In this document: positions 25,712 to 33,669 of the stretch, piece after piece
Position numbering within the stretch: the first letter of the stretch is position 1
Layout of the letters: each line of letters opens with the position of its first letter
Assembly: GCA_947624775.1 (NCBI GenBank)
Contig: CANQLT010000006.1
Coordinates: 1 to 53,149, forward strand
Source of the DNA: an uncultured Monoglobus sp.
GTDB taxonomy: Bacteria; Bacillota; Clostridia; Monoglobales; Monoglobaceae
Length of the DNA: 53,149 bases
Reading direction: 5' to 3'
Program-made: the position numbers and the translations under genes
Notes under the pieces: model-generated
What the model was told of the DNA's origin: nothing
Databases searched by the model: none
Seen by the model: only the letters and a program-made list of their open reading frames with translations

Positions 25712-28129
25712 TTAAATCTTCGGTATGTCTCTTTGGCCGGTCAAATCTCCGACTCCGTCAATATTCACAATGCCCTTATCAAGTTTTCCGCTCACCGGAA
25801 GAATAGGGCGCAGCGGTTTCGCCATGGCAAGCTTTAAAACCTCGTCCATATTTTTCGCAAACTTAAACTCCATATTATCTTTTACAATGTCGGGCAGTTC
25901 CTCATAGTCAGCCTTGTTTTCAAAGGGTATTATAACTCTTTTTGAACCCACTCTAAGGGCCGCAAGGGTTTTTTCCTTTAAGCCACCTATCGGCAGCACA
26001 TTGCCGCGCAAGGTGACTTCTCCGGTCATAGCCACGTCATGTCTGACCGGGACTTCACTCAAAGCTGAAACCATAGCCGTTGTCATTGTGATTCCCGCTG
26101 AGGGGCCGTCTTTGGGCACCGCGCCCTCGGGTATATGAATGTGTATGTCGCGGGTTTTATAAAAATCGGGATTTATACCGAACTTATAGGCGTTGGCGCG
26201 AATATACGAGTATGCAGCCTTGGCCGACTCCTTCATGACATCGCCAAGATTTCCGGTAAGCTCAAGCTTTCCGCTGCCTTCCATAACGTTAACCTCGATC
26301 GGCAGAGTCTCTCCGCCGACCTCGGTCCACGCCAGACCCATAGCGATGCCGACACTGTCCATCTTCTCGGAGGCGCTTTCGTTAAATTTTCTCTTTCCGA
26401 GAAATTCGGAAACACTTCCCTTGTTTATAACGGCTTTATATTCCGGGTCCTCAACAACATGAACCGCAGTCTTGCGGCATATTTTCGCTATCTCGCGCTC
26501 AAGGTTCCTGACGCCCGACTCTCTTGTGTAGCCGTCGATTATTTCTTTGAGGCCGGCCGTGGAGAACGTCAGATTTTTGCCCGTAACGCCGTTCTTTTTG
26601 CGCTGCTTTGAAACAAGATATTTTTTGGCGATTATCAACTTTTCGTTTTCGGTATAGCCCGAAACCTCTATGACGTCCATTCGGTCAAGGAGCGGTCTGG
26701 GCACATTGGCGAGATTGTTTGCCGAGGCTATAAACATAACGTTTGACAAGTCAAAGGGCAGCTCTATATAATTGTCCCTGAACTCCTTGTTCTGCTCAGG
26801 ATCGAGTACCTCAAGCATAGCGGAGGAAGGGTCGCCGCTGACATCCGTTGTCATCTTGTCTATCTCATCAAGCAGGATCACGGGATTGTTTACCCCCGCG
26901 CGCTTCATGGCGTCAATAATTCTGCCCGGCATGGCGCCTACATAAGTCTTTCGGTGGCCGCGTATTTCGGCCTCATTATGAACGCCGCCAAGGCTCAGGC
27001 GCATATACTTCCTGCCGACGGCCTTTGCCATTGAGCTGACAATAGATGTCTTTCCGGTTCCCGGAGGGCCGGCCAGACACAAAATATTTCCCGAGGTTTT
27101 TCCGGTGAGCTTTCTCACCGCAATATACTCAAGAATTCTTTCTTTTACCTTGTCAAGGCCGTAGTGGTCTTTTTCCATCCGAGATTTGGCGGCGGAAATA
27201 TCCAGTTTTTCCTCGCTCGATCTATCCCATGGCAGAGCCAGAACCGTCTCTACATAAGTCTGTATCAACGCATACTCCTGAGAATGGGGCATCATTTTTG
27301 ACATTTTATCGAGCTCGTCGTTGAGCTTTTCCCGCACGTCATCTGAAAGACGCATTTTCGACATTTGACTTTTATATTTTGAAATGTCAACGCTCGGGTC
27401 GTCGTCCTCGCCAAGCTCGTCGCGGATAACCTTTAACTTTTCGCGCAACACATAATCTCTCTGATTCTCGTCAAGATTCTGCTGGACCTGCTCCATGACA
27501 TTTTTTTCTATGTCGAGCAGATCAATCTCATCGGAAAGTATCGTTATAAGTTTTTCCATGCGGTCATGCACGTTATTGCTGTTTAAAACCGACTGCTTAA
27601 GGGTTGGCTTAACGGGAAGGTTAGATATAACAATATCCGTCATCTCTCCGGGGTCTTCGATAGACATAAGAGCCGTGATAGCTTCGGGAGAAACGCGGTC
27701 ATATACATCGAGATATTCCTCGATCAAATGCTGAATTTTGCGCATCAAAAGCTGAGTGTATGTATCATCATCGTCGATCTCATCATCAAGCCGCCGAACC
27801 TCAGCGCGCACATAAGCGCCGGTGTCGGTTAGGGACATCAGTCTCGCTCTTTGCTTTCCCTCGACCAAAATTCGAACAACACCGTCCGGAAGACGCAGGA
27901 TCTGGCGAACCTCGCAAATCGTTCCCACCTCCGCGAGATCGGTTATATCGGGATTTTCCGTGAGATAGTCATTCTGATAGCACAAAAAGACGAGCTTGTT
28001 GTGCTGAAGGGCGCTCTCGACAGCCTCAATGGATTTCGGTCTGCTCACGTCAAAATGCAGGATCATCTCGGGGAATACAATAATTCCCCGCAGCGGAACC
28101 AAAGGCATCGTGTATATATTTTCACTCAT
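25712..28129 (-). CDS. lon: ATP-dependent protease Lon (LonA)
   Basis: Cytosolic hexameric AAA+ serine protease that degrades misfolded and regulatory proteins. N-terminal substrate domain (PLVPLRGIIVFP), long helical linker, AAA module with Walker A GPPGTGKTS and Walker B ILLDEIDKM, and the protease domain with catalytic Ser in KDGPSAGITM and Lys in GGLKEKTLAA. 805 aa from ATG 28129, preceded by AAGGA; the track's TTG start 18 nt upstream is not needed. First gene of a six-gene run with its own strong promoter. I see no clear CtsR or CIRCE operator in the promoter. Confidence 0.97.
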   Translation of the reverse strand: MSENIYTMPLVPLRGIIVFPEMILHFDVSRPKSIEAVESALQHNKLVFLCYQNDYLTENPDITDLAEVGTICEVRQILRLPDGVVRILVEGKQRARLMSLTDTGAYVRAEVRRLDDEIDDDDTYTQLLMRKIQHLIEEYLDVYDRVSPEAITALMSIEDPGEMTDIVISNLPVKPTLKQSVLNSNNVHDRMEKLITILSDEIDLLDIEKNVMEQVQQNLDENQRDYVLREKLKVIRDELGEDDDPSVDISKYKSQMSKMRLSDDVREKLNDELDKMSKMMPHSQEYALIQTYVETVLALPWDRSSEEKLDISAAKSRMEKDHYGLDKVKERILEYIAVRKLTGKTSGNILCLAGPPGTGKTSIVSSMAKAVGRKYMRLSLGGVHNEAEIRGHRKTYVGAMPGRIIDAMKRAGVNNPVILLDEIDKMTTDVSGDPSSAMLEVLDPEQNKEFRDNYIELPFDLSNVMFIASANNLANVPRPLLDRMDVIEVSGYTENEKLIIAKKYLVSKQRKKNGVTGKNLTFSTAGLKEIIDGYTRESGVRNLEREIAKICRKTAVHVVEDPEYKAVINKGSVSEFLGKRKFNESASEKMDSVGIAMGLAWTEVGGETLPIEVNVMEGSGKLELTGNLGDVMKESAKAAYSYIRANAYKFGINPDFYKTRDIHIHIPEGAVPKDGPSAGITMTTAMVSALSEVPVRHDVAMTGEVTLRGNVLPIGGLKEKTLAALRVGSKRVIIPFENKADYEELPDIVKDNMEFKFAKNMDEVLKLAMAKPLRPILPVSGKLDKGIVNIDGVGDLTGQRDIPKI

Positions 28130-28168
28130 ATTATCAAATCCTTGCAAAAATTATTTTCAATCTGAATT

Positions 28169-28197
28169 ATTATACTATTATTTAGAAGAAATATCAA
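28169..28197 (-). promoter_or_regulatory. Promoter of the lon-engB-FAH-hisS-aspS-tyrS run
   Basis: Minus strand TTGATA, 17-bp spacer, TATAAT, about 40 bp before the lon ATG. Confidence 0.8.
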
Positions 28198-28285
28198 GTA
28201 TTTCAGCAAAAATTCATTGCATAAAATTATCGCGTGCCGACATATTATTTTTGTGCAACGACTCTACCTTGAAAAAGATTTGCTA

Positions 28286-28314
28286 TTTACATTTTATTAA
28301 AATTCTGATATACT
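28286..28314 (+). promoter_or_regulatory. Promoter of the CmpB-type membrane protein gene run
   Basis: TTTACA, 17-bp spacer, TATACT, 32 bp before the ATG at 28346; divergent from the lon promoter. Confidence 0.7.
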
Positions 28315-28345
28315 GGTTTATATTCTTAAAAATAGGAGCGGAATC

Positions 28346-29149
28346 ATGGAAACAAATTATATTTATCTTATGGCGTGGTTTTTCTTTATTTACGCTTTTC
28401 TAGGATGGTGCACCGAGGTTGTGTATGCTGCGCTGGTTCATGGAAAATTTATCAATAGAGGCTTTTTGAACGGACCCGTGTGCCCAATTTACGGCTTTGG
28501 CGTTGTAATAGTTTTGTGCGCCCTTGAGCCGATACGCGAAAATTTTGCGCTGCTTTACCTCGGCTCCGTTGTGCTTACCACAACTCTGGAATTTATCACG
28601 GGATTCGTGCTTGACAAGCTGTTTCACAAGCACTGGTGGGACTATTCAAAAGAGCATTTTAACATAAAAGGATACATATGCCTGAAGTTTTCGCTTATCT
28701 GGGGCTTCGCCTGCCTTATCGTTGTTGACATCGTGCACCCGGTGATACACGAGTTTGTTAAGCTGCTGCCCGACAAAATCAGCGTCGTTATATTAATTGT
28801 ATTTACCTTCGCGATTATTTCCGATATGGCCGTAACCGTTCTGGGAATAAACAAGACCAACAAGCATCTGAAGCTCATGCGCGCGACAGCGAAAGAGCTG
28901 CGTGAGCTTTCGGACTCGATCGGAACCGAGTTGTCCGACAAGGCTGTTCATATGGCCGAAAAGCATGAGTCCGCCAAAGCGGAGCGGGAGAAAAGGCTTG
29001 AGGATATACGCGGTAAAATCTCGGAGCTACAGAAAAAATATGACGATTTGCGCGCAGGCATGCCTAAGACGGGCAGACGTATTCAAAAAGCCTTCCCCGC
29101 CCTTAAACTTGGCGAACACCGTATAGGCAAAAAATCAAAGGAGCAATAA
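28346..29149 (+). CDS. Putative ABC-transporter type IV / CmpB-like membrane protein with coiled-coil tail
   Basis: 267-aa membrane protein of the DUF1113 ('ABC_trans_CmpB') type: AWFFFIYAFLGWCTEVVYA, then FINRGFLNGPVCPIYGFG, then HKHWWDYS...GYICLKFSLIWG are the hallmark blocks. Five or six membrane helices occupy residues 5-165; a charged helical tail (about 170-250, KELRELSDSIGTEL..EKRLEDIRGKISELQKK) looks like a coiled coil. The family's function is not established despite the name. AGGAG precedes the ATG. Its stop is 1 nt before the next gene, suggesting one transcript with the metal-binding lipoprotein, but no functional link is known. Confidence 0.85.
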   Translation: METNYIYLMAWFFFIYAFLGWCTEVVYAALVHGKFINRGFLNGPVCPIYGFGVVIVLCALEPIRENFALLYLGSVVLTTTLEFITGFVLDKLFHKHWWDYSKEHFNIKGYICLKFSLIWGFACLIVVDIVHPVIHEFVKLLPDKISVVILIVFTFAIISDMAVTVLGINKTNKHLKLMRATAKELRELSDSIGTELSDKAVHMAEKHESAKAEREKRLEDIRGKISELQKKYDDLRAGMPKTGRRIQKAFPALKLGEHRIGKKSKEQ

Positions 29150-29150
29150 C

Positions 29151-30101
29151 ATGCCGAAAAAAATATTAATCTTGTTTTTGACCGCAGCGGTTTTATTACT
29201 TGCATCATGCGACGGCGAAAAAGCGACGGAAATTGAGAGCAAAACATCAATAGTATGCACGGTGTTTCCCGCATATGATTTCGCGCGCTCGATTATCGGA
29301 GACAGCGGCGAATTTGATTTAAAACTGCTGCTTAAACCCGGCTCGGAAGTTCACTCGTTTGAGCCGACGCCGCAGGATATAATCAATATAAAAAACTGCG
29401 ATATATTTATATATAACGGCGGCGAATCGGACGAATGGGCCAAAAATATCCTCGAGTCGATCAACACCAAAGACATGAAGATAATAGCAATGATGGACTG
29501 CGTTGAAACTGTCGAAGAAGAAACTGTTGAGGGTATGCAGAAAGAGGAAGAAGACGAGGAGCCTCAGTATGACGAGCATGTGTGGACATCCCCTGTCAAC
29601 GCCTCAAAAATTGCGCAGGCAATAAGCGAAAGCATTATTGAAACAGCAGAAGAAAACGAAAACGACACGCGACTATATAAGCAAAACACTGAGGAATATT
29701 TGACTAAATTGTCGGAGCTTGACCAAAGTTTCCGCAATATAATAAATAATTCAAAAAGAAAAACCATCGTTTTCGGCGATCGTTTTCCTTTCAGATATTT
29801 TGCCGAGGAATACGGACTTGATTATTACGCCGCGTTTCCCGGCTGCTCGGCGGAAACCGAGGCTGACGCGAAAACGGTGGCGTTCCTGATAGACAAAGTA
29901 AATTCCGAACAAATACCTGTGGTGTTTTATCCTGAGCTTTCGAATCAAAAGGTAGCGTTAACAATTTGCGAGTCGACGAACGCCGAGCCGAGGCAGCTTA
30001 ACTCATGCCATAATCTGACGGTTGACGAGTTTAAAAGCGGAGCAGATTACTTATCACTTATGAAAGAAAATCTGGCGGCGATCGAGGCCGCGCTAAATTA
30101 G
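29151..30101 (+). CDS. Metal (zinc/manganese-type) ABC transporter substrate-binding lipoprotein
   Basis: 316-aa extracytoplasmic cluster A-I binding protein (ZnuA/AdcA-like) that captures a divalent metal. Lipoprotein signal with lipobox LASC (Cys about 20). Metal ligands: His in GSEVHSFEPTP, His in DEHVWTSP, and the GDRFPFRYFAEEYGL site, where zinc proteins usually have a third His; the distal acid is in the FYPELSNQK block. The loop that is His-rich in ZnuA is Glu-rich instead (EEETVEGMQKEEEDEEPQYDEH). No permease or ATPase gene is adjacent. Ribosome site AAGGAG just upstream. Zinc is most likely, manganese possible. Confidence 0.9.
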   Translation: MPKKILILFLTAAVLLLASCDGEKATEIESKTSIVCTVFPAYDFARSIIGDSGEFDLKLLLKPGSEVHSFEPTPQDIINIKNCDIFIYNGGESDEWAKNILESINTKDMKIIAMMDCVETVEEETVEGMQKEEEDEEPQYDEHVWTSPVNASKIAQAISESIIETAEENENDTRLYKQNTEEYLTKLSELDQSFRNIINNSKRKTIVFGDRFPFRYFAEEYGLDYYAAFPGCSAETEADAKTVAFLIDKVNSEQIPVVFYPELSNQKVALTICESTNAEPRQLNSCHNLTVDEFKSGADYLSLMKENLAAIEAALN

Positions 30102-30113
30102 GAGACTAAATTT

Positions 30114-31349
30114 ATGAAAGTAATTGTTATAGGCGGAGGACCCGCCGGAATGATGGCAGCCGGAACCGCCGCGAAAAATGGGCACGATGTCAGCTTGATT
30201 GAACAAAATAATATGCTCGGCAAAAAACTTATGATAACCGGAAAAGGCCGCTGCAACCTAACAAACGCCTGCGAGGATGTCGAGGACCTGATCCGAAACG
30301 TTACAAAAAACCCAAGATTTATGTACAGCGCGTTTTACGGCTTTTCAAACGCAGATGTTATTGATTTTTTTAACTGTCTCGGCGTTCCGACAAAAGTTGA
30401 AAGAGGCGGCCGCGTTTTTCCTCAAAGTGACAAAAGCGCGGACATCGTTAACGCCATGAAAAAATTTGTTTTTGATAGCGGAGCGAAAACAGTATTCGAC
30501 AGAGCGGACGAAATTCTCGCGGATAAAAGCGGCGAAAAACCAAAGGTTATCGGTGTTAGATGCAAAAACAGCGGCAAAATATACGCGGATCGCGTAATAA
30601 TCGCGACCGGCGGCATGTCATATCAAAGAACAGGCTCAACGGGAGACGGCTATTATTTTGCCGAGGAGCTTGGACACACCGTAACGGATATAATACCGTC
30701 GCTTGTGCCTCTTAAAGTTGAGGAAAAATGGATCGCGGATCTTGCGGGACTCACGCTTAAAAACGTAAAAATAACCGTTAAAGGTACGAGTAAAAAGCCG
30801 ATATATGAAGATTTCGGGGAAATGATGTTCGCCCACTTCGGTCTGACCGGTCCGATAATACTCAGCGCCAGCGCGCATATGCGGAATATGAAAAAAGAGA
30901 AATATACGATCGAGCTTGACCTCAAGCCCGCGCTTTCCGATGAGGAGCTTGACAAAAGAATACTGCGAGATTTCAATGAAAACTTAAACAAAGACTTTCG
31001 CAACAGCTTGTCAAAACTGCTGCCGAAACGCTTCATTGACGTTATTATAAAATTATCCGAAATTGATCCTATGAAAAAAGTAAACTCAATCACAAAACAA
31101 GAAAGGGCGCGACTTTCATCCTTGCTTAAACATACAATGTTTCACGTGACAAACTTCTGCCCGATCGAACAGGCAATAATAACCTCAGGCGGAGTTTCGG
31201 TCAAAGAAATAGACCCGTCCACAATGCGCTCAAAGCTGGTTGACGGACTGAGCTTTGCGGGAGAAATAATAGACGTTGACGCCTATACAGGGGGATTCAA
31301 CCTACAGATAGCGTTTTCGAGCGGCTTTCTTGCGGGATCGTCTTGCTGA
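30114..31349 (+). CDS. HI0933/YhiN-family NAD(P)/FAD-dependent flavoprotein
   Basis: 411-aa flavoprotein of the HI0933 family (putative oxidoreductase or tRNA-modification-like fold). N-terminal Rossmann dinucleotide site VIVIGGGPAGMMAAGTAA, then MLGKKLMITGKGRCNLTN, the family signature, and C-terminal SFAGEIIDVDAYTGGFNLQIAFSSG closing the FAD site. Physiological substrate unknown. TAGGAG overlaps the previous stop; 12 nt gap. The 3' end overlaps the convergent acyltransferase by 48 nt, which is unusual. Confidence 0.93.
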   Translation: MKVIVIGGGPAGMMAAGTAAKNGHDVSLIEQNNMLGKKLMITGKGRCNLTNACEDVEDLIRNVTKNPRFMYSAFYGFSNADVIDFFNCLGVPTKVERGGRVFPQSDKSADIVNAMKKFVFDSGAKTVFDRADEILADKSGEKPKVIGVRCKNSGKIYADRVIIATGGMSYQRTGSTGDGYYFAEELGHTVTDIIPSLVPLKVEEKWIADLAGLTLKNVKITVKGTSKKPIYEDFGEMMFAHFGLTGPIILSASAHMRNMKKEKYTIELDLKPALSDEELDKRILRDFNENLNKDFRNSLSKLLPKRFIDVIIKLSEIDPMKKVNSITKQERARLSSLLKHTMFHVTNFCPIEQAIITSGGVSVKEIDPSTMRSKLVDGLSFAGEIIDVDAYTGGFNLQIAFSSGFLAGSSC

Positions 31350-32387
31350 CGAGCGGGCAAAGCTCTGCTTGATGTTGTTGTGAGCAGTAGCCCAAAGCAC
31401 GCACGAGACGATTGACAAAGCGTAAGTCGCGACGGCCGTTATAAAGAATCTTACCATGGCGTCCTCAAGCCCGACATAGTTCAGAATCTCCTGCGCGGAG
31501 GTAATAATCAAACAGTGCACCAGGTAAATATAATATGACGCGCCCGAAATGCTGATAAAGAATCCTTTGCCTCGGCTTTCAAGAGACTCGGTGAGGCCGT
31601 AGGCGTACTGATAAAAGCCGAAAGTCGAGAACAGGCAGAAAAATACAACAAACACCGCCGACAGCGAATTGTTTATGACGCCGCCGTATTCCATATACGA
31701 GGTAACGCTGTGAAGTATTGCGAAAACAAGCCATCCCGCGTATACCATCAGTCTTGAGCGGCTTAAAAATCTTATAAATTCATTGTAATACATTCCGGCG
31801 TACATTCCAAGAACCCAGAAAACCAAATATGACGGAAAAATCTTGTGGGTATAGTCTTCTCCGGCCCAAATCATACGCGCGGCAACAGAAAAAATTATAG
31901 ATAAAATTATTATAATAAGATTAAATAATTTATTTTTCTGCTTGCTGAGAAGAATCCAGACCGGCATCAGCAGATAAAACTGCATGATCAGCACTATAAA
32001 ATAGAACTGCGCCGACAAATCGCCGTTTAATATATATTTAATAAGCGACACAGGATTAAACTCATATATATGAAACGCGTATATAAAAACAACATAATAA
32101 ATTATGACCATAATGATATATGGCAGATAAATTTTTCTTATGCGGTCAAGCAAAAACGGAATGTATGAAAATTTACGTTCGCTGAACTTATAAAACAGCT
32201 TAAGAGCGCTGGTAAAAATAAAAGCGGGTACGGCAAATGTCGTGAGCCGCGTGACCGTGAAAAACACGATCGACTGCACGCTCCACTTTGGAAAAACATT
32301 GACCCCCTCCGAAAGCAGGTGTATTAAGATAACGAACATACAGAGGAAAAATTCAAAAACCGAAACCTCTGTTATTTTTCTCTTCAT
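31302..32387 (-). CDS. Membrane acyltransferase, acyltransferase-3 (OafA/WecH-like) family
   Basis: 361-aa multi-pass membrane protein with about ten helices and the family's N-terminal pattern: FEFFLCMFVILIHL with the likely catalytic His23, and a first-loop Arg. Such enzymes acylate cell-envelope glycans or peptidoglycan O-acetyl/succinyl positions from an acyl donor. The C-terminus ends in a basic tail (ARRSRKKAARKRYL). Its last 48 nt overlap the convergent flavoprotein gene. Own promoter at 32419-32447 and a GAGG site 8 nt before ATG. Target glycan unknown; context is a surface-protein-rich segment. Confidence 0.9.
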   Translation of the reverse strand: MKRKITEVSVFEFFLCMFVILIHLLSEGVNVFPKWSVQSIVFFTVTRLTTFAVPAFIFTSALKLFYKFSERKFSYIPFLLDRIRKIYLPYIIMVIIYYVVFIYAFHIYEFNPVSLIKYILNGDLSAQFYFIVLIMQFYLLMPVWILLSKQKNKLFNLIIIILSIIFSVAARMIWAGEDYTHKIFPSYLVFWVLGMYAGMYYNEFIRFLSRSRLMVYAGWLVFAILHSVTSYMEYGGVINNSLSAVFVVFFCLFSTFGFYQYAYGLTESLESRGKGFFISISGASYYIYLVHCLIITSAQEILNYVGLEDAMVRFFITAVATYALSIVSCVLWATAHNNIKQSFARSSARRSRKKAARKRYL

Positions 32388-32418
32388 AAGCCTAACCTCA
32401 AATAATAATTATAAATAT

Positions 32419-32447
32419 ATTTTATACTATTTTCACTATTAAGTCAA
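32419..32447 (-). promoter_or_regulatory. Promoter of the acyltransferase
   Basis: Minus strand TTGACT, 17-bp spacer, TAAAAT, 32 bp before the ATG at 32387. Confidence 0.6.
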
Positions 32448-32476
32448 TACTTGTCACATAATTTTAAAATAACTGT

Positions 32477-32499
32477 ATGTAAAGTTGACATCTTTACAT
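32477..32499. promoter_or_regulatory. Perfect palindrome overlapping a -35-like TTGACA, no obvious target gene
   Basis: ATGTAAAG, 7-nt spacer containing TTGACA, CTTTACAT. It looks like a repressor operator. TATAAA lies 18 bp after TTGACA on plus, but the only plus-strand gene within 250 bp is tRNA-Asn, which has its own promoter. The rest of 32450-32667 is AT-rich with nothing else I can support. Confidence 0.35.
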
Positions 32500-32667
32500 A
32501 TATCTTTTTATAAAAGCTATATGCTTTACACTACATATTTCTAAAGTATACGTTTTTAGTAAAATTTATAGTGCATGTAAGTTAGATTCGCTTTACAATT
32601 TTGTATAAAATTTTTGCTGTTTATCAACTACGATTTTTATTTTCATAAAAATTTTCATAGATATGTA

Positions 32668-32696
32668 TTGACAAATTTAAAATAAAGAGGTATAAT
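32668..32696 (+). promoter_or_regulatory. Promoter of tRNA-Asn
   Basis: TTGACA, 17-bp spacer, TATAAT: a perfect consensus, as expected for a tRNA gene. Confidence 0.85.
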
Positions 32697-32747
32697 AACA
32701 TCTGTTGGTGATAAACTAACATTATAGTAATTTATTTATAAATATAT

Positions 32748-32823
32748 TCCTCTATAGCTCAGTTGGTAGAGCATGCGGCTGTTAACCGCAGGGTCGTTGG
32801 TTCGAGTCCAACTGGAGGAGCCA
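32748..32823 (+). tRNA. tRNA-Asn(GUU)
   Basis: Acceptor TCCTCTA/TGGAGGA with one wobble, G discriminator and encoded CCA, D-arm AGCTCAGTTGGTAGAGC, anticodon loop CTGTTAA (GUU), T-loop GTTCGAGTC. 76 nt. Its 3' part is duplicated 159 bp downstream. Confidence 0.97.
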
Positions 32824-32828
32824 AAAAA

Positions 32829-32860
32829 AGTCTCGGAAAAAATCCGGGGCTTTTTATTTT
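32829..32860 (+). terminator. Terminator directly after tRNA-Asn
   Basis: AGTCTCGG, 7-nt A-rich loop, CCGGGGCT (two G-U pairs), then TTTTATTTT. Confidence 0.75.
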
Positions 32861-32987
32861 ACAATATTAACGAACGCGGTCTGTATGTAAATCACTTTAA
32901 TTAAAGATTTCCGCGTAATCCCTATTCACTAATTACTAATCTCTACGTTGGGTCGTTGGTTCGAGTCCAACTGGAGGAGCCAAAAAA

Positions 32988-33013
32988 TCCTCGGATTTTT
33001 TCCGAGGATTTTT
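32988..33013 (+). terminator. Terminator after the tRNA-Asn 3' fragment
   Basis: TCCTCGGA, T-rich loop, TCCGAGGA, then TTTTT. It takes the same place as the terminator in the first unit but has a different stem sequence. Confidence 0.75.
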
Positions 33014-33234
33014 CTTTAAAATGAGCGAGCGCGGTGATATGTAAATCTTTTAGGTTAATTAATTCCGCGTAATCGCTATTCACTAATTGCTAATCCCTAC
33101 GTTGATTCGTTTCCAACATTCTAAACTGCCTGAAAAAATTAACAAATTGAATTTTATAATTTTTTGTGATTTTATGCACTCATACAATATTCACGTAAAA
33201 CATAGGTTTTGATGTATAAAATCAAATTTAGCTC

Positions 33235-33263
33235 TTGACTTATTTGAAAATTTCTTGTATTAT
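33235..33263 (+). promoter_or_regulatory. Promoter of the HPr gene
   Basis: TTGACT, 17-bp spacer, TATTAT, about 65 bp before the ATG. Region 33105-33234 shows nothing else beyond AT-rich spacer. Confidence 0.7.
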
Positions 33264-33328
33264 ATTATTGATATTTTTATATACACTTATAGGAATATTA
33301 TTAAAAAGTTTGTAAGGAGCAGGTTATT

Positions 33329-33589
33329 ATGTATATGAAAGAAGTAGTGGTTCAGAATCAGGTTGGACTTCACGCAAGACCGGCGACGTTCTTTATTCAG
33401 AAGGCAAATGAGTACAAATCAAGCATTTGGGTTGAAAGCGAGGACAGAAAAGTCAGCGCAAAAAGCCTTCTTGGTGTTCTGTCGCTGGGTATCACCAAAG
33501 GTCTCACTATCACGATCATAGCTGACGGCCCCGATGAGGAAGACTCCGTTAACGACCTGGTCAATCTGATCTCGTCTAACTTCGCATAA
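33329..33589 (+). CDS. ptsH: Phosphocarrier protein HPr
   Basis: 86-aa HPr-family protein that relays phosphate from enzyme I to sugar permeases. The active-site histidine is in GLHARPA (His16 here) and the regulatory serine is in AKSLLGVLSLGI (Ser46-type), the site phosphorylated by HPr kinase in Firmicutes for CcpA-mediated carbon control. Both sites are present, so it is HPr rather than Crh. ATG 33329 has AAGGAG 9 nt upstream. It stands alone, with no ptsI beside it, between a tRNA and uvrC, and has its own promoter and terminator. Confidence 0.94.
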   Translation: MYMKEVVVQNQVGLHARPATFFIQKANEYKSSIWVESEDRKVSAKSLLGVLSLGITKGLTITIIADGPDEEDSVNDLVNLISSNFA

Positions 33590-33612
33590 GCCGTTTTTAT
33601 ATGCAATATCGG

Positions 33613-33643
33613 GTAAGCCGCATTTTCGGTTTACTCTTTTTTA
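33613..33643 (+). terminator. Terminator after the HPr gene
   Basis: GTAAGCCG, 6-nt loop, CGGTTTAC (one G-U pair), followed by TCTTTTTT, 24 nt after the stop. Confidence 0.75.
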
Positions 33644-33669
33644 TTTGAGAATAGGGATATAATATTATC

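Larger units (their letters stand above)
32791..33104 (+). repeat. Tandem duplication of the tRNA-Asn 3' end, terminator and downstream flank (two units)
   Basis: Thirty-eight bases (GGGTCGTTGGTTCGAGTCCA...CCAAAAAA) at 32791 recur exactly at 32950. After each copy follows a hairpin terminator, then a related 75-80-bp flank (GCGCGGT..ATGTAAATC...TTCCGCGTAAT..CTATTCACTAATT.CTAAT...TACGTTG). The tRNA part is identical while the flanks have diverged. The second tRNA piece (32950-32983) lacks the 5' half and is a tRNA fragment, not a gene. Confidence 0.85.
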
